Positions 45,915 to 56,032 of a stretch of 64,000 bases of DNA are shown in pieces. The stretch is from Coleophoma eucalyptorum. Taxonomy: Eukaryota > Ascomycota > Leotiomycetes > Helotiales > Dermateaceae. The stretch spans positions 1,240,001 through 1,304,000 of the forward strand of contig JALRME010000002.1 of NCBI GenBank assembly GCA_026120035.1, in the 5' to 3' direction. How positions within the stretch are numbered: position 1 is the first letter of the stretch; every line of letters begins with the position of its first letter. The notes beneath the pieces are model-generated. The model was not told where the DNA came from. It ran no database searches and saw only the letters and a list, made by a program, of their open reading frames with translations. The position numbers and the translations under genes were made by a program.

Positions 45915-48326
45915 TCACCTGACAATATCCAGATCATCATCGTCATCGTCATCGAGGTCATTACTAGCAGCCTGAACTATCTCGCCTCCAAAGCTCTCTC
46001 TTCCCGCTTCCCGGATACCCTTTTCAGTTACAAATCTCGTCTTCTTCTTGACAGGTCTCAAACTCTCGCCATTTTTCATTCTTCCAAGCTCTTTGGTTAA
46101 ATTACTACCCCAGCCTACTGCAGGAGTACTCGAGGTCGTCGTGGCCCGTTTCCTTTTAATCGGACTGAGATGCAGATCTGCCTCTTTTCCTTTCAGCAAG
46201 CCGAGTGAGGCCGCATCTCGTGCTGGTTCTGCAGCTGCCTCCTGGCTGCTGCTTTGGTCGTGGCGGGATGAAGTGCTTTTCTTACGGAGATAGTCGGCGC
46301 CTAAGCCGCCTCCTATCCTCCCCAGCTTTTCAGCAAGATCCCTCTCCTTTTCGCGAGCCATTAGCGTCCTAGTAAGCCGTTCGTCTTTTGTAGAACCACG
46401 ATGAAATGCATCTGGAAGGAAATCGTTGTCATCCAGTAGGTTTGCCGTGGTCCTTCCACCGATAAAAATCTGAGAATGGGATTCACGGTCGTACCGTGTC
46501 TTTTTCCCTAGCTCGGTTTCTTTCTTCCGTTCAAAATAGCCTGTCATATCTTGCGTATTGAATTTGCGCCCGCCGTTATTACCGCTTCTTCCAAAGTTCA
46601 TGGTATTAATTTCCATCCTTTTTGATTGTGTTTTCTTGACTGTTTCATTGATGTGGTAGTCGCAAAATTCCGTGTGCCTCTTGTCAATCCAGCTATTGCA
46701 AGCCTTGCCATCCTTCTTGATGCTCTTGCAGTACCCAAGATCTCTTGCCGTCCCTATTTCTAGCACCGTATCCTCACTGGAATTCAGGGTTAAGCTGAAT
46801 TTACCTGTAGCCTCTCTACCACGTGGGGGAGGCATAATTGTAGGGTTTAGGAGAGCTATGATTGTTCCAGGTGTGATCCTGTAGAACTTGTCGAAAGCTG
46901 TCCCGAACAAAAAGAGATCGAGTTCCCATTTAAGATCCGTGAGACTCATAACAATATACTTGCCCCGCTGATCATTTTTCCCATTGTTCTGGTGGGATTT
47001 CGGCTCAGACTTTGAGGCGATGACCGCGAGTACGACCATATCCTCTTCTATGTCGGGACCAGAGAATTCTGGCCCCTTCACAATCCTTAGCAGGTCCGGC
47101 ACAAGGAATGTCTTTTTTCCCGTGAATGTCCTTGTAAGTACTTTATGCGGTATTATCCGCTTGGATAGATGTATAGAAGAGTAAGGTTCGAACTCAGAGG
47201 CTTCAGATTCTGTAACCTCGCCTGGTTGAATCTTTGGTTTTATGGTTGGATTTTTAAGTTGCTCTTGATCACTCGACAATGATTGTGGTACCGCCACCGT
47301 TGAAGACGTGGCAGTCTTGTCACTCATGTCGCTAGAACTCCTCGGGTGGGATCGTACACTAGGAAGTGTTTTGCTCCTTGAGAGACCAATGGCAGGCTTG
47401 TTGTACGAACTGAGAACTTCATCTCTACTAAACTGCGCGGCCTGAACAGGTTTCGCGGCTATTTCAGTTGCGTTTTGCTTGTATCCTTCCATCTGCTGGT
47501 GATCAATGTCGAAAGCCATACTCCGATTTTTCCTTCGTCGAGCTTCTCTCTCTTCGCGACCAACATCTTGCGACCTCAAAGAAGCCAATTTTTCACTGAA
47601 AGACAAAGGCCTGTTTGTCGATTGCGAAGATTCTGAGGCAGCTGATCGATTTCCTACCTGAGAGCTTGCTCGCTGAAGGAAGCCTCCTAAACGTAAAGAG
47701 TCCTGTGGCCCGCCTTCTGGTAGACGTCTTAGGCTAGGAGCTCGTTTCAAAGAGACATCACATCCTCTCAAGCCTTTGTCAATACCCAATAGTACTCTTC
47801 CAGGTGAACGCTGTTCCACCTCCGTCCGAGCCCTCTTGATCGGAGACACAGGAACATGTATAGTCGCTTGAGTTTGTGCTCTGCTTTGCGATACTGTCCC
47901 CAAAACTGATGCTCTCAACTGCGCACGACTTGACGCTGCCAGATTCTCCTTTGGTATGAGACCTGCATCTGAACCTTCGGCCCCTTCCGAGCCTTGTCTC
48001 GCCTTCTTTTGCAGTTTTTTCAGCCGCAGGCGAGCCTGTATTTCCTGCAGCTGTAGTTGCAGTGTCTCTTCATCTTCCTCGTCTTCTTCGCTAGGTGCTT
48101 CCTGAGGTAAACTTCCGGTTCGTCTTCGAGCGGACGCAGCTGATATTGAACGTTTTATTGGGGACGGTGATGGCGATGCTCGTTCAGCCAAGCGACGGAT
48201 GCGATCGCGACCTCCAGGTGTGCTGAGACGAGCCTCATGAGGGGACCTGGGTGGCCAGTGAGTGTCGCTCGCTGCATCAATTAGACATACGCTGGAAAGG
48301 TTAGAGAATCATTTACCTTGTGACAT
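45915..48326 (-). CDS. mcm10: DNA replication initiation factor MCM10
   Basis: A 10-nt first exon (48326..48317: ATG TCA CAA G) joins 48271..45915, giving 788 residues. The start MSQASDTHWPPRSPHEAR was rebuilt because the long frame has no ATG near its 5' end. Residues 1-340 are disordered with an acidic/coiled-coil part (EEDEEDEETLQLQLQEIQAR). The OB-fold region spans about 345-510 (LLRIVKGPEFSGPDIEEDMV, DLKWELDLFLFGTAFDKFYR). The zinc finger is GYCKSIKKDGKACNSWIDKR followed by HTEFCDYH (about 515-542), a CCCH centre. It ends in an Asp-rich tail. Mcm10 binds Mcm2-7, DNA and Pol alpha to activate origins. It diverges from RNase H2B. Confidence 0.92.
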
Positions 48327-48760
48327 TGTGGGCGCCTTCAACTGCTATGGCTCTCATCACCAGAGCCGATGATGCATGCGTGATAAGGAGAATTGTTTAT
48401 CGAGCGCTCAGGTTCATCTTGATTAAGGAGGAGCTATATGAGAAAGACCCTGCAATAATAGACTTAAAGTCGGGCGAGCGGGATTTTTTGCCAAGGGTAG
48501 CAACGAGTGTTTGGCAGGATCATGAACTTAACAGGACATAATCTCGTTCTGACGATTTGCAGGGTCGCATATCTGAGTCAAACATCTACCATTGAAGAGC
48601 CACTTCAATCTCGAACAGTTTCTAGATTCGGCAAAACGCGACCAGCACGCGAACGCGTTCCCTGCTAAATTCGGTACGCGATTAGCGATTGAGTTGCATT
48701 TAGGACTCTCGTCGGTATTTGACCTCGGAAAGTCTTGCTCAAACTTTAGATATTGTCAAC
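48327..48760. promoter_or_regulatory. Divergent promoter of mcm10 and rnh202
   Basis: 434 bp between two divergent replication/repair genes. It contains four ACGCGW sites between 48636 and 48681 (listed separately). No TATA box is obvious. Confidence 0.7.
48636..48681. promoter_or_regulatory. Cluster of MBF/E2F-like ACGCGW sites
   Basis: ACGCGA at 48636-48641, ACGCGA at 48647-48652, ACGCGT at 48653-48658 (within the palindrome AACGCGTT) and ACGCGA at 48676-48681. ACGCGT is the MCB element bound by MBF in yeasts to drive G1/S transcription. The cluster lies 80-125 bp upstream of the rnh202 ATG and about 310-355 bp from that of mcm10. Confidence 0.7.
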
Positions 48761-50116
48761 ATGAAAACTCGAGCAAAGGGACCGCCGAAGGGCAGCGATG
48801 CAACAATTGCTTCGACAAGCACAAATTCTTCGAAGGTTCAACTGGGAGCTGAATCCAGCAACCCCCATCAGCTTTTTGTTATCCCAAGGGGAGCAAGTAC
48901 AGATGCACGAATCTTAGCTCTTAACAATCCAAGAAGTTCAACCAAAACTCGTTACCTTGTCTGTCCGGATCGGGGCTTTTACGAGTTTACGAAGATTGCA
49001 GCACCGAAGACGACTCCTCGAAGTTGGCTACTTGCCCCATTAGAAACAAATACTTCCGAACTAGCAGGCTTGGAGCAGGAAGATGCTGCAAAAGAGAATG
49101 TGCACCAGAAGGGTTTTGTCACGCGAACAGCAGATCTCTTCATCGCAACTACAATTGATCCTCTCTTTCTACTACTCCCGGTTCTAGCACCTCCACCGTC
49201 GAAGAACTCGGAATCTACTAAAAGACTGTTTTTGTCTAGTGATGACTACATTGATCAATTAGTATCCTCCTCACCCCAGCTCAAGACACTCTTAAAGACT
49301 GGGCGGCTACGCAATATGCTTGAACTCAGGATGAAAGATGTTTGCGATACAGTAGACGCAGGCGACGAGACGATGTATCGTTTGAACGAGGAGAAACTTT
49401 TGAAGGAAATTCTACAAAAGGCTAGAGCCATCTCAAAAAAGGGACTACCGGCCAGCATGGAAGAAAAACTTGTGGATAAGGCTCTAGAGGTGCCCCTACT
49501 GAGTATAAAGCGCGAAGAGAGTTCAATGCATGAGCTGGCGGAGGAAGCGGACGTTAAGTCACAGCAGCAATTGGTGGATACACCCGATACTCAGACAAGT
49601 ATTCTTTCTGAGGATTCTTCGACCAGCCCATTTACGGGGGCATCAACAGCTGCCACCTCGTTCTCAGATGACCTGGCGTCAAAAGCACCCCTTCAGAAGC
49701 CAAATCCTGATCAACGACACAGTGCTCCAGATGACGTGGTACAGCTCCTTCGCCTTAGGACTGCTTTCTATTTCATTCTATCAAAGTATGTTGCTCTAAA
49801 ACTCGCTGAAAGCATGAAATTGGGGCTTTCTGCGACAACGTCACCTATCAACTTTCAGCCACTGGATACACACTTGGCACATATTGCAGAAATTCGTCAA
49901 CAAGCCCTTGCCGCGAGATCATTAAGTGACTTCTCGAGAAAACGAAATATGGACGAAGACGAGGAAAGCGGAGATACTCGTGCCGAAAAGAAGCGTAAGA
50001 AGGAAGAGGAGGAGAAAAGGCAGAAAGCCGGACAGAGCAGAGGGGTTCGAGATCTCAAGAAAGTTAACGTGAGCGGGATGAAGAAGATGACTTCATTCTT
50101 CACAAAAAAGGCGTAA
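48761..50116 (+). CDS. rnh202: Ribonuclease H2 subunit B
   Basis: An intronless frame of 451 residues. The N-terminal triple-barrel-type domain contains NPHQLFVIPRGAS, ARILALNNPRSSTKTRYLVC and FYEFTKIAAPKTTPRSW, followed by the family block TADLFIATTIDPLFLLLPVL, then FLSSDDYIDQLVSSSPQLKT. The C-terminal third is charged and ends GMKKMTSFFTKKA, a PIP-box-like motif (hydrophobic M443 with F446 F447) for PCNA, though the usual Gln is a Met. RNase H2 is a nuclear heterotrimer that removes ribonucleotides from DNA; B is a scaffold subunit. The ATG at 48761 (MKTRAKGPPKG) was chosen over an in-frame TTG upstream. Confidence 0.9.
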   Translation: MKTRAKGPPKGSDATIASTSTNSSKVQLGAESSNPHQLFVIPRGASTDARILALNNPRSSTKTRYLVCPDRGFYEFTKIAAPKTTPRSWLLAPLETNTSELAGLEQEDAAKENVHQKGFVTRTADLFIATTIDPLFLLLPVLAPPPSKNSESTKRLFLSSDDYIDQLVSSSPQLKTLLKTGRLRNMLELRMKDVCDTVDAGDETMYRLNEEKLLKEILQKARAISKKGLPASMEEKLVDKALEVPLLSIKREESSMHELAEEADVKSQQQLVDTPDTQTSILSEDSSTSPFTGASTAATSFSDDLASKAPLQKPNPDQRHSAPDDVVQLLRLRTAFYFILSKYVALKLAESMKLGLSATTSPINFQPLDTHLAHIAEIRQQALAARSLSDFSRKRNMDEDEESGDTRAEKKRKKEEEEKRQKAGQSRGVRDLKKVNVSGMKKMTSFFTKKA

Positions 50117-50220
50117 TGAAATTCAGAAGTATAGCATGGAGTTCAGGATTTGATTCGTGGTAGGAACCTGCTTGGATGGCGTTTTGTTCGTAGGTAGTCA
50201 AGTTCAATGACCACTCAAGT

Positions 50221-50957
50221 CTATCGAACACCTCGTGCTCTGCCCCTTGTCCCCCCAATCCCTCTTGCTATGCCTGTTCCCCCCCGTCCTGGTACTTGTG
50301 AAGAACCTCTGAGACTGCTTTGGCCATAACCACTTGAGCTAACACTTCCTCTACTCAGGCCTCTTCCTCTACCTCTTCCTCTGGTGCCACGTACTGCTGT
50401 TCCAGCTTGTCTCTGCCTTTCTTCGTCCTCAGCTCTCCGTTTTGCTTCCTCGCGTCTTCTCTCCTCTTCAGCGGCTCGTCGTTCAGCAGCTTGCGCCTTC
50501 AGTACTGTTTCATTCTCCATATCGATAACATCCTGACTTGCACCCTGCCAGTTGGTATTCAAGATTAATCTTTGATTATGTTCCGTCTGCGAGAGTATGC
50601 GAGTCCAGGTGTTCAGGAGAGTTGATGCTGAGGTAACGGTCCTTGACACTGCCTGTGACCTCTATTAGCCAAAATTTCAGAACTTGCCAAAAGCTACCTT
50701 ACATCCATATTTCCCTTGGCACACTCAAGGCTGGATAAGACACCCTCGATTACTTCGTTGATTGACCGCACCCCTTCAAGTTCTCTCTGCAAAGCGTTTT
50801 CTCGAGCCTGTTCTGAATCATATTTTGACTCCCCATTGCGTTGGTCCATCGGCCTGGAGTCTTTTGCTTTTGGTTTCTGTACTCTTGATGGTGATCCCAG
50901 GAGATCACTTGAGTCCGAGTCGGACAGGTCGAGCTTGCCATTATCTGGGGTTGACAT
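50221..50957 (-). CDS. duo1: DASH/Dam1 complex subunit Duo1
   Basis: Exons 50957..50703 and 50652..50221 give 228 residues. The core SINEVIEGVLSSLECAKGNM joins across the intron to AVSRTVTSASTLLNTWTRIL and SQTEHNQRLILNTNWQGAS, the Duo1 domain (about 68-135). It is followed by a long charged coiled coil (AERRAAEEERRREEAKRRAE) and an Arg/Gly-rich tail (RGTRGRGRGRGLSRG). DASH rings couple kinetochores to spindle microtubules. The RGG-like tail is a variable addition. The gene converges on rnh202 (104 bp between stops). The ATG at 50957 is used because the upstream extension starts with GTG. Confidence 0.9.
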
Positions 50958-51484
50958 TTTATGAAAGTTCAACAAGAAATGCTCGATAAGTGATATGCAA
51001 TCAAGACGCGCCTGTTGATATTGACGACGCGGGTGCCATGCTATCACGTGGACGGCTGATTATCGGGTTTATCACACCAGCCACTCATTTTCGGTAAATT
51101 GAATCGCGAGGTTGGTGATGGCATCAACAACCTCATCCAACCCTTTCCATAGCTTTTGGTTCACCTCACGCTCGACGCATTTTTACGCTGAATTTGCTTC
51201 ATAATTATCGGCACAGAAATCAACTGGCTCTCTCACTACGATTGGTTGACGACTGTTTGACGACTCAGCGACGACTCAGCGACGACTCAGCGCAGGACAA
51301 ATACTGCGCAAAATCCCCTTTGCTCACCCAAATTGCATTTCATGAACACGCACAGCTCTTGCGCCTTTCCTGAACCACATTGCGACAACAAGATTATCCT
51401 TCTGATTTCAGGAGCGAAGGAATTACGTGGCATTCTTTGTCAAGGGAGCTATCGTTTGAACGATTGCGGGTTCTAACGTCGACT
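50958..51484. promoter_or_regulatory. Divergent promoter of duo1 and the SP/TP-rich gene
   Basis: 527 bp with two ACGCG cores at about 51005-51035 near duo1 and an exact 11-bp tandem triplicate at 51259-51291 nearer the other gene. Confidence 0.55.
51259..51291 (+). repeat. Three exact tandem copies of an 11-bp unit
   Basis: GACGACTCAGC repeats three times without mismatch, 194 bp upstream of the next ATG. The unit holds a GACTCA half of a bZIP (Gcn4/AP-1-like) site. Confidence 0.9.
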
Positions 51485-52760
51485 ATGGCGACCATATTGC
51501 GACCATCTACACCCCCTCCGACATCTTCGATCCGCGTTCCGCCAACCCCAAAGCACGGCTTTGATGATGATTATCAACCATATTCTCCTCGCAAGTCTGC
51601 ACGTTTGTCATCTAAGCTTCTGCGGGATGCTCAAACTCCACCACCTCAATCACGCCCAGTAGGAAGAGCCTCAACTTCAAGTATGACGGATTCCTCGCCG
51701 CCTACCTCTCCCCAGACTGCGAAGAAGAAAGCCTCACCAAAGCTCTCATCAACTTATGGTGGAAGACGCGTATCAGGAGGTCTAGACGATCGCAGCACCG
51801 CTTCAGCAGCTGCAGCGTTGGGAATGCCAGCTCAACACAGAGCCAGCAAGATGGAAGCACGCCGATCCACCACAAGTGCTTACGGCTTTGGAATGCTGCC
51901 TACCCCAGACAAGACCCCAAGAAAGGAATCAGCAGAGATCTCTGCTGGAATCACGGCAATCGCTCGCAACCTATTCTCTACTCGTCCAGAGACAGCTGAT
52001 GAAGCCATGCCTACGCCAAAGAGGAAGACTCGCAACAGAATTCTGGGGTTTTCCATGAGTGAAGATGAGGAGAGTGAGCCTATCCAGGTGTGGACTGATT
52101 CTTGCGAACGCCGTCCTGAAATTGATCGATGCCCGGAAAATCCATTCTTGGATAACGGTAGCACAGCTATGCCCGAGCCAACAAAACGTAAGAGCAAACG
52201 CGAGATGATATTAATTCCAGGGGAGGGAGATGTGACCATCGAAGAGGCACAAACACGCACCGATGGCGCTATTTATACATTGTATGTCTTCCAACATAAC
52301 TTAAAAACTTTTGCTGACCCGTTCATTTTACAGCCGAGGCAAGAAGAAGTGGCTCAAATACTCCGACGACGGTCCAATGACGCGTTCGCAACTTGTACCA
52401 CGCCGCCTGTTTCCTAAAGCTCATGCAGATGTCACCGAGGATGAAGAGGAGGTAGCCACTGATATTGAGGAGCTGGGTCGTCCTTCAACCCCGGTAGATC
52501 ATGCAGACGACTTTGCCTCAACACCAAAAGCACCAAAGTTCGCACCCGCTTCTCCACCTACTACTGCCAGAGCTACAAGATCCTCAAAGAAATTCAGCAG
52601 CGATGACGAGCTATCGCCAATCCGTGCTGGCAGAGGAGATAGTGGAAGTAGTAGCCCATATGGTAGGTGGAGCCGCACCAAGTATGCATCCACCCAAGGA
52701 AAGAAGAGAGAAGGGGAGCCTGTGTCTAAAGCTGGCAGCTCCAAGAGACTTCGTAGTTAG
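51485..52760 (+). CDS. SP/TP-rich disordered nuclear protein, likely CDK substrate
   Basis: Two exons (51485..52281, 52334..52760) give 407 residues. Almost all is low-complexity and basic. Full CDK consensus sites (S/T-P-x-K/R) are visible in YSPRKSAR, LPTPDKTPRK and PTPKRKTR, with many minimal SP/TP sites. Short ordered-looking blocks are AYGFGMLPTPDKTP, ITAIARNLFSTRPE, ENPFLDNG and FRGKKKWLKYSDDG (across the intron), and it ends GSSKRLRS. I do not recognise a named family; the layout is reminiscent of small cell-cycle transcriptional repressors such as Whi5/Nrm1, but the diagnostic motif was not found. It diverges from duo1. Confidence 0.75.
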
Positions 52761-53358
52761 ATTACTGTTCGAGTTTGCATTTTACAGCGTGGCGCCTGGC
52801 TTCTTACCTGGTCGATGTGTTGACAGCGACCTTCATTCTGTTTGCGTAATCATTGCGGGGAGTATCATTTTTGCAATACTTCAACGGTATGGAAAGTCTG
52901 GGTCTAGGGTTTTGATATCTGCGCAGCTCAGGTCTATGAACCATGGTAAAGCGGAGGGCTGGTAATCAGCAATTACTTCATTCAGTTTCAATGCTGCCCA
53001 GCTCGGGCTTATGTGGAAAGGGATGGAAAAGGATGGGGCGGTTACGAATTTGCACTTTGTAGGGTATTTGCTTTACATTCTGCTCAAGTTTATGAGTAAG
53101 AAGGATTGTGGATTTGCTCAATCTTGTCACACGCTCCAGTGGGTCATAAACATCATTGGGGAAATAGAATAAAAGAATAAAATGTACTTAAAAAAACACT
53201 TCACCTCATGTCAATTGACCTACGTGATTTTCGTCTGATTTCCGTCATCCGAAGCCGGTCTCGAATTTCCTTAGCGATTTTACCCCACCAAAGCTCAGTC
53301 GGCCTCTACGTCCCATCTCCAGACAAGAGCTTATTTGAACCACACACGAATTCCGAAA
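52761..53358. other. Intergenic region
   Basis: 598 bp between co-directional genes; promoter of the SurE-TTL gene expected at its right end. No other feature. Confidence 0.5.
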
Positions 53359-55791
53359 ATGCATATTCTGGTAATCTTACACTCATGATCATGGTGTACG
53401 CAGCTTACACTTTCTACAGGTTGTCAACGATGATGGTCCTCCCAGCAATAAATCGTCCCCATACGTTCATTCTCTTGTAAAGAGTCTGCAGGATGCGGGG
53501 CACATTGTATCTGTAGTACTACCAAACCAACAAAGATCTTGGATCGGAAAGGCCCATATGATTGGACAGACTGTGAAGCCAACATACTTTCGTCCAGGAA
53601 CTCTGCACAAAGATGATGGTACCGTTCATTCCAGACCATCACCAGCAGACGCAAGTCAAGAGGAATGGATTTTGGTTTCAGGAACTCCCGCCAGCTGCGT
53701 ACAGATAGGACTTTACCATTACTTCCAGGACAAGGGACCCATTGACTTGGTAGTCAGCGGTCCAAATTATGGACGCAACTCGACAGCAATTTTCAGTCTC
53801 AGCAGTGGAACATTAGGCGGTGCGCTCGAGGCTGCTGTCTGCAAACGAAAGGCTATTGCCATCAGCTACGCGTTCTTTTCCAGAATTCACGACCCGGAAA
53901 TCATAGCTGGCGCTTCCAAACTATCGGTCAAGTTGATTGACTACTTGTATAACAACTGGGGAAAGGACGTTGATCTTTACACCGTCAACGTGCCACTGGT
54001 AGAGGATGTTGAGAACAAACAGATTTTCTGGGCCAAGATGCTTCAGAACTACTGGGGACATGGAAGCTGTTTCGAGGAGATACAAGATGAAGATGAAGAT
54101 CCAGAAGATGAAGAACAAAAGATCAGAGAGGGGGAAGGCAAAGATACAGCAGAGCCGAGTGGTGATGAGACGAGCGGACACAAACACAAACACTTCAAGT
54201 GGTCACCAAACTTGAGCGATGTTTATAAGAGCGTAGAAGAAGCAGGCCCTGGTAACGATGGATGGGTAGTTAAGGAGGGATTCACTAGGCAAGTTCCATA
54301 GGGACTCTCAAGAATACTGGCTAATATTCCTGCAGTGTTACCCCATTAAAGGCAAACTTTATGCATGCGGCGGCGTCAACAGAAGGGGAGCTGAAGCTGT
54401 GAGTGGCATTGTGCATGGCATTGGAAGCATTAGATCATGTTAGAGCAATAGAAATATTTGCCATTCCACCACTTGAATGGGTTTTCGTCTGACCAGGTGT
54501 TCTCAGGCCGTCATCTACTCCAGCTCTGGAAAAGTTATCCTTGTCGTCCGAGTCTCCTTCCTTCCTGGCACATATCGACTATGAAGATTCCTATGTCCAG
54601 CCTCTCATTCTGTCTGCGCTCGCAGCACGTTTTCCTCCAGGAACTTTCACCCACGTCGAATCTTCAGCAGAGTCGACCGAACCAATTTTATACATTGGTG
54701 CCTACGAATCGCTTCCCTTTGAGCAGGCACTGTCGAGCTCCGAAAGTTTTCTTGTCAATGCATATATAATACGTAAAGCTCTCATCAGAAAACATTATCT
54801 CAGCACTACTGCCTTCAATTGGATCACCAAAAATCCATCGTCGATCCTAAGCACTAATATCAAGCCTGCATGCGAATTTGAACTCGACTATGCAGAATTT
54901 CTTGACGATGCATTGGTTGAAGCTTGGGAACTTCAAGCTGCATTTCAAAAGAACGAGGGACGAGATGCGAAGGACAGAGAATGGTGGATTCTCAAGCCTG
55001 GTATGAGTGACAGAGGTCAAGGAATCCGTCTGTTCAGCACGGAAGAGGAACTGCAAACAATCTTTGAAGAATGGGAGGCTGATCAGCCTGATTCTGACGA
55101 TGAAGACGGCGAGTCTGTTCCCAAGGAAGAAGGCGACGGAGATTATATTGTGACTTCACATCTCCGTCATTTCATCGCGCAGCCCTACATTCACCCCCCT
55201 TTTCTCATTCCTGGCAACCCTCGCAAGTTTCACATCAGGACATATGTACTCGCCGTTGGTAGTCTCAAGGTATATGTATACAAACCAATGCTTGCACTCT
55301 TCGCTTCGAAGACTTATGTGCCACCCTGGGAAACGACGTCTGCCTCTTCTGGGGACTTGTCATCTCATCTGACCAATACTTGCCTGCAGAATGGGCAACA
55401 TGATGGCTCCGTGCAAGAATTCTGGTCATTGCCCTTGGACTCATCTAAGAAAAACGATATTTTTGAACAGATATGCCAAACTACAGGAGAGATCTTTGAG
55501 GCAGCTGCAAAGGGGATGATGATCCATTTTCAAACATTGCCCAATGCTTTCGAGGTGTTCGGACTGGATTATCTAGTTGATGAGAATGGGCGAGCGATGT
55601 TGCTAGAGATAAATGCATTTCCAGACTTCAAGCAGACTGGTGATGAACTGAAGGATTTAATTGCTGGGCTTTGGAAGGGCGTTGTTGACAAGGCTGTTGT
55701 ACCATTCTTTGGAATTGAAACACAGGAAAAGAGTGACAGATCAGAGGATAGCATGGTATTAGTCAAAGATATCAATATGGGACGGAGGTAA
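53359..55791 (+). CDS. pby1: SurE-TTL fusion protein, Pby1 type
   Basis: Exons 53359..53370, 53420..54288, 54336..54398 and 54507..55791 give 742 residues. The 12-nt first exon supplies MHIL, restoring the SurE start VVNDDGPPSNKSSPYVHSLV with its metal-binding NDD (7-9); VSGPNYGRN and SVTPLKANFMH complete SurE. From about 315 a tubulin-tyrosine-ligase-like ATP-grasp domain follows: WWILKPGMSDRGQGIRLF, KFHIRTYVLAVGSLKVYVYK, and FGLDYLVDENGRAMLLEINA. Yeast Pby1 has the same two-domain order and associates with P-bodies. SurE domains are phosphatases/nucleotidases; the TTL substrate is unknown. Intron 2 uses a GC donor (GCAAGT at 54289), required to reach SVTPLKANF in phase. Confidence 0.9.
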
Positions 55792-56032
55792 CTAAAATAA
55801 AAAGGTAGAAGCGATTTGGAGTTTTGAGACTGTTCGACCTGGCATACAAGAATATTTAATTGTTGACTTGGTTGTGTTTGAAACGGTTCCAGGCGTGGAT
55901 GATATTGATACCTCAGGCCACGATTTCCCCAGCTTCTTGACAGTTTAGATTTGCGCGATTCGCGTCTTTCAACTTCATTTTAAAGCAGCGAGACTACGGG
56001 GTTTCAACGCGGATCTTCCGTGGGCAGAAACA

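Noticed and set aside
48719..48760. Extension of RNase H2B upstream of 48761
   Set aside because: Starts with TTG and overlaps the promoter; no need for a non-ATG start.
51485..52760. Assignment of the SP/TP-rich gene as Whi5/Nrm1
   Set aside because: The diagnostic GTB-type motif was not seen; resemblance is only in composition.
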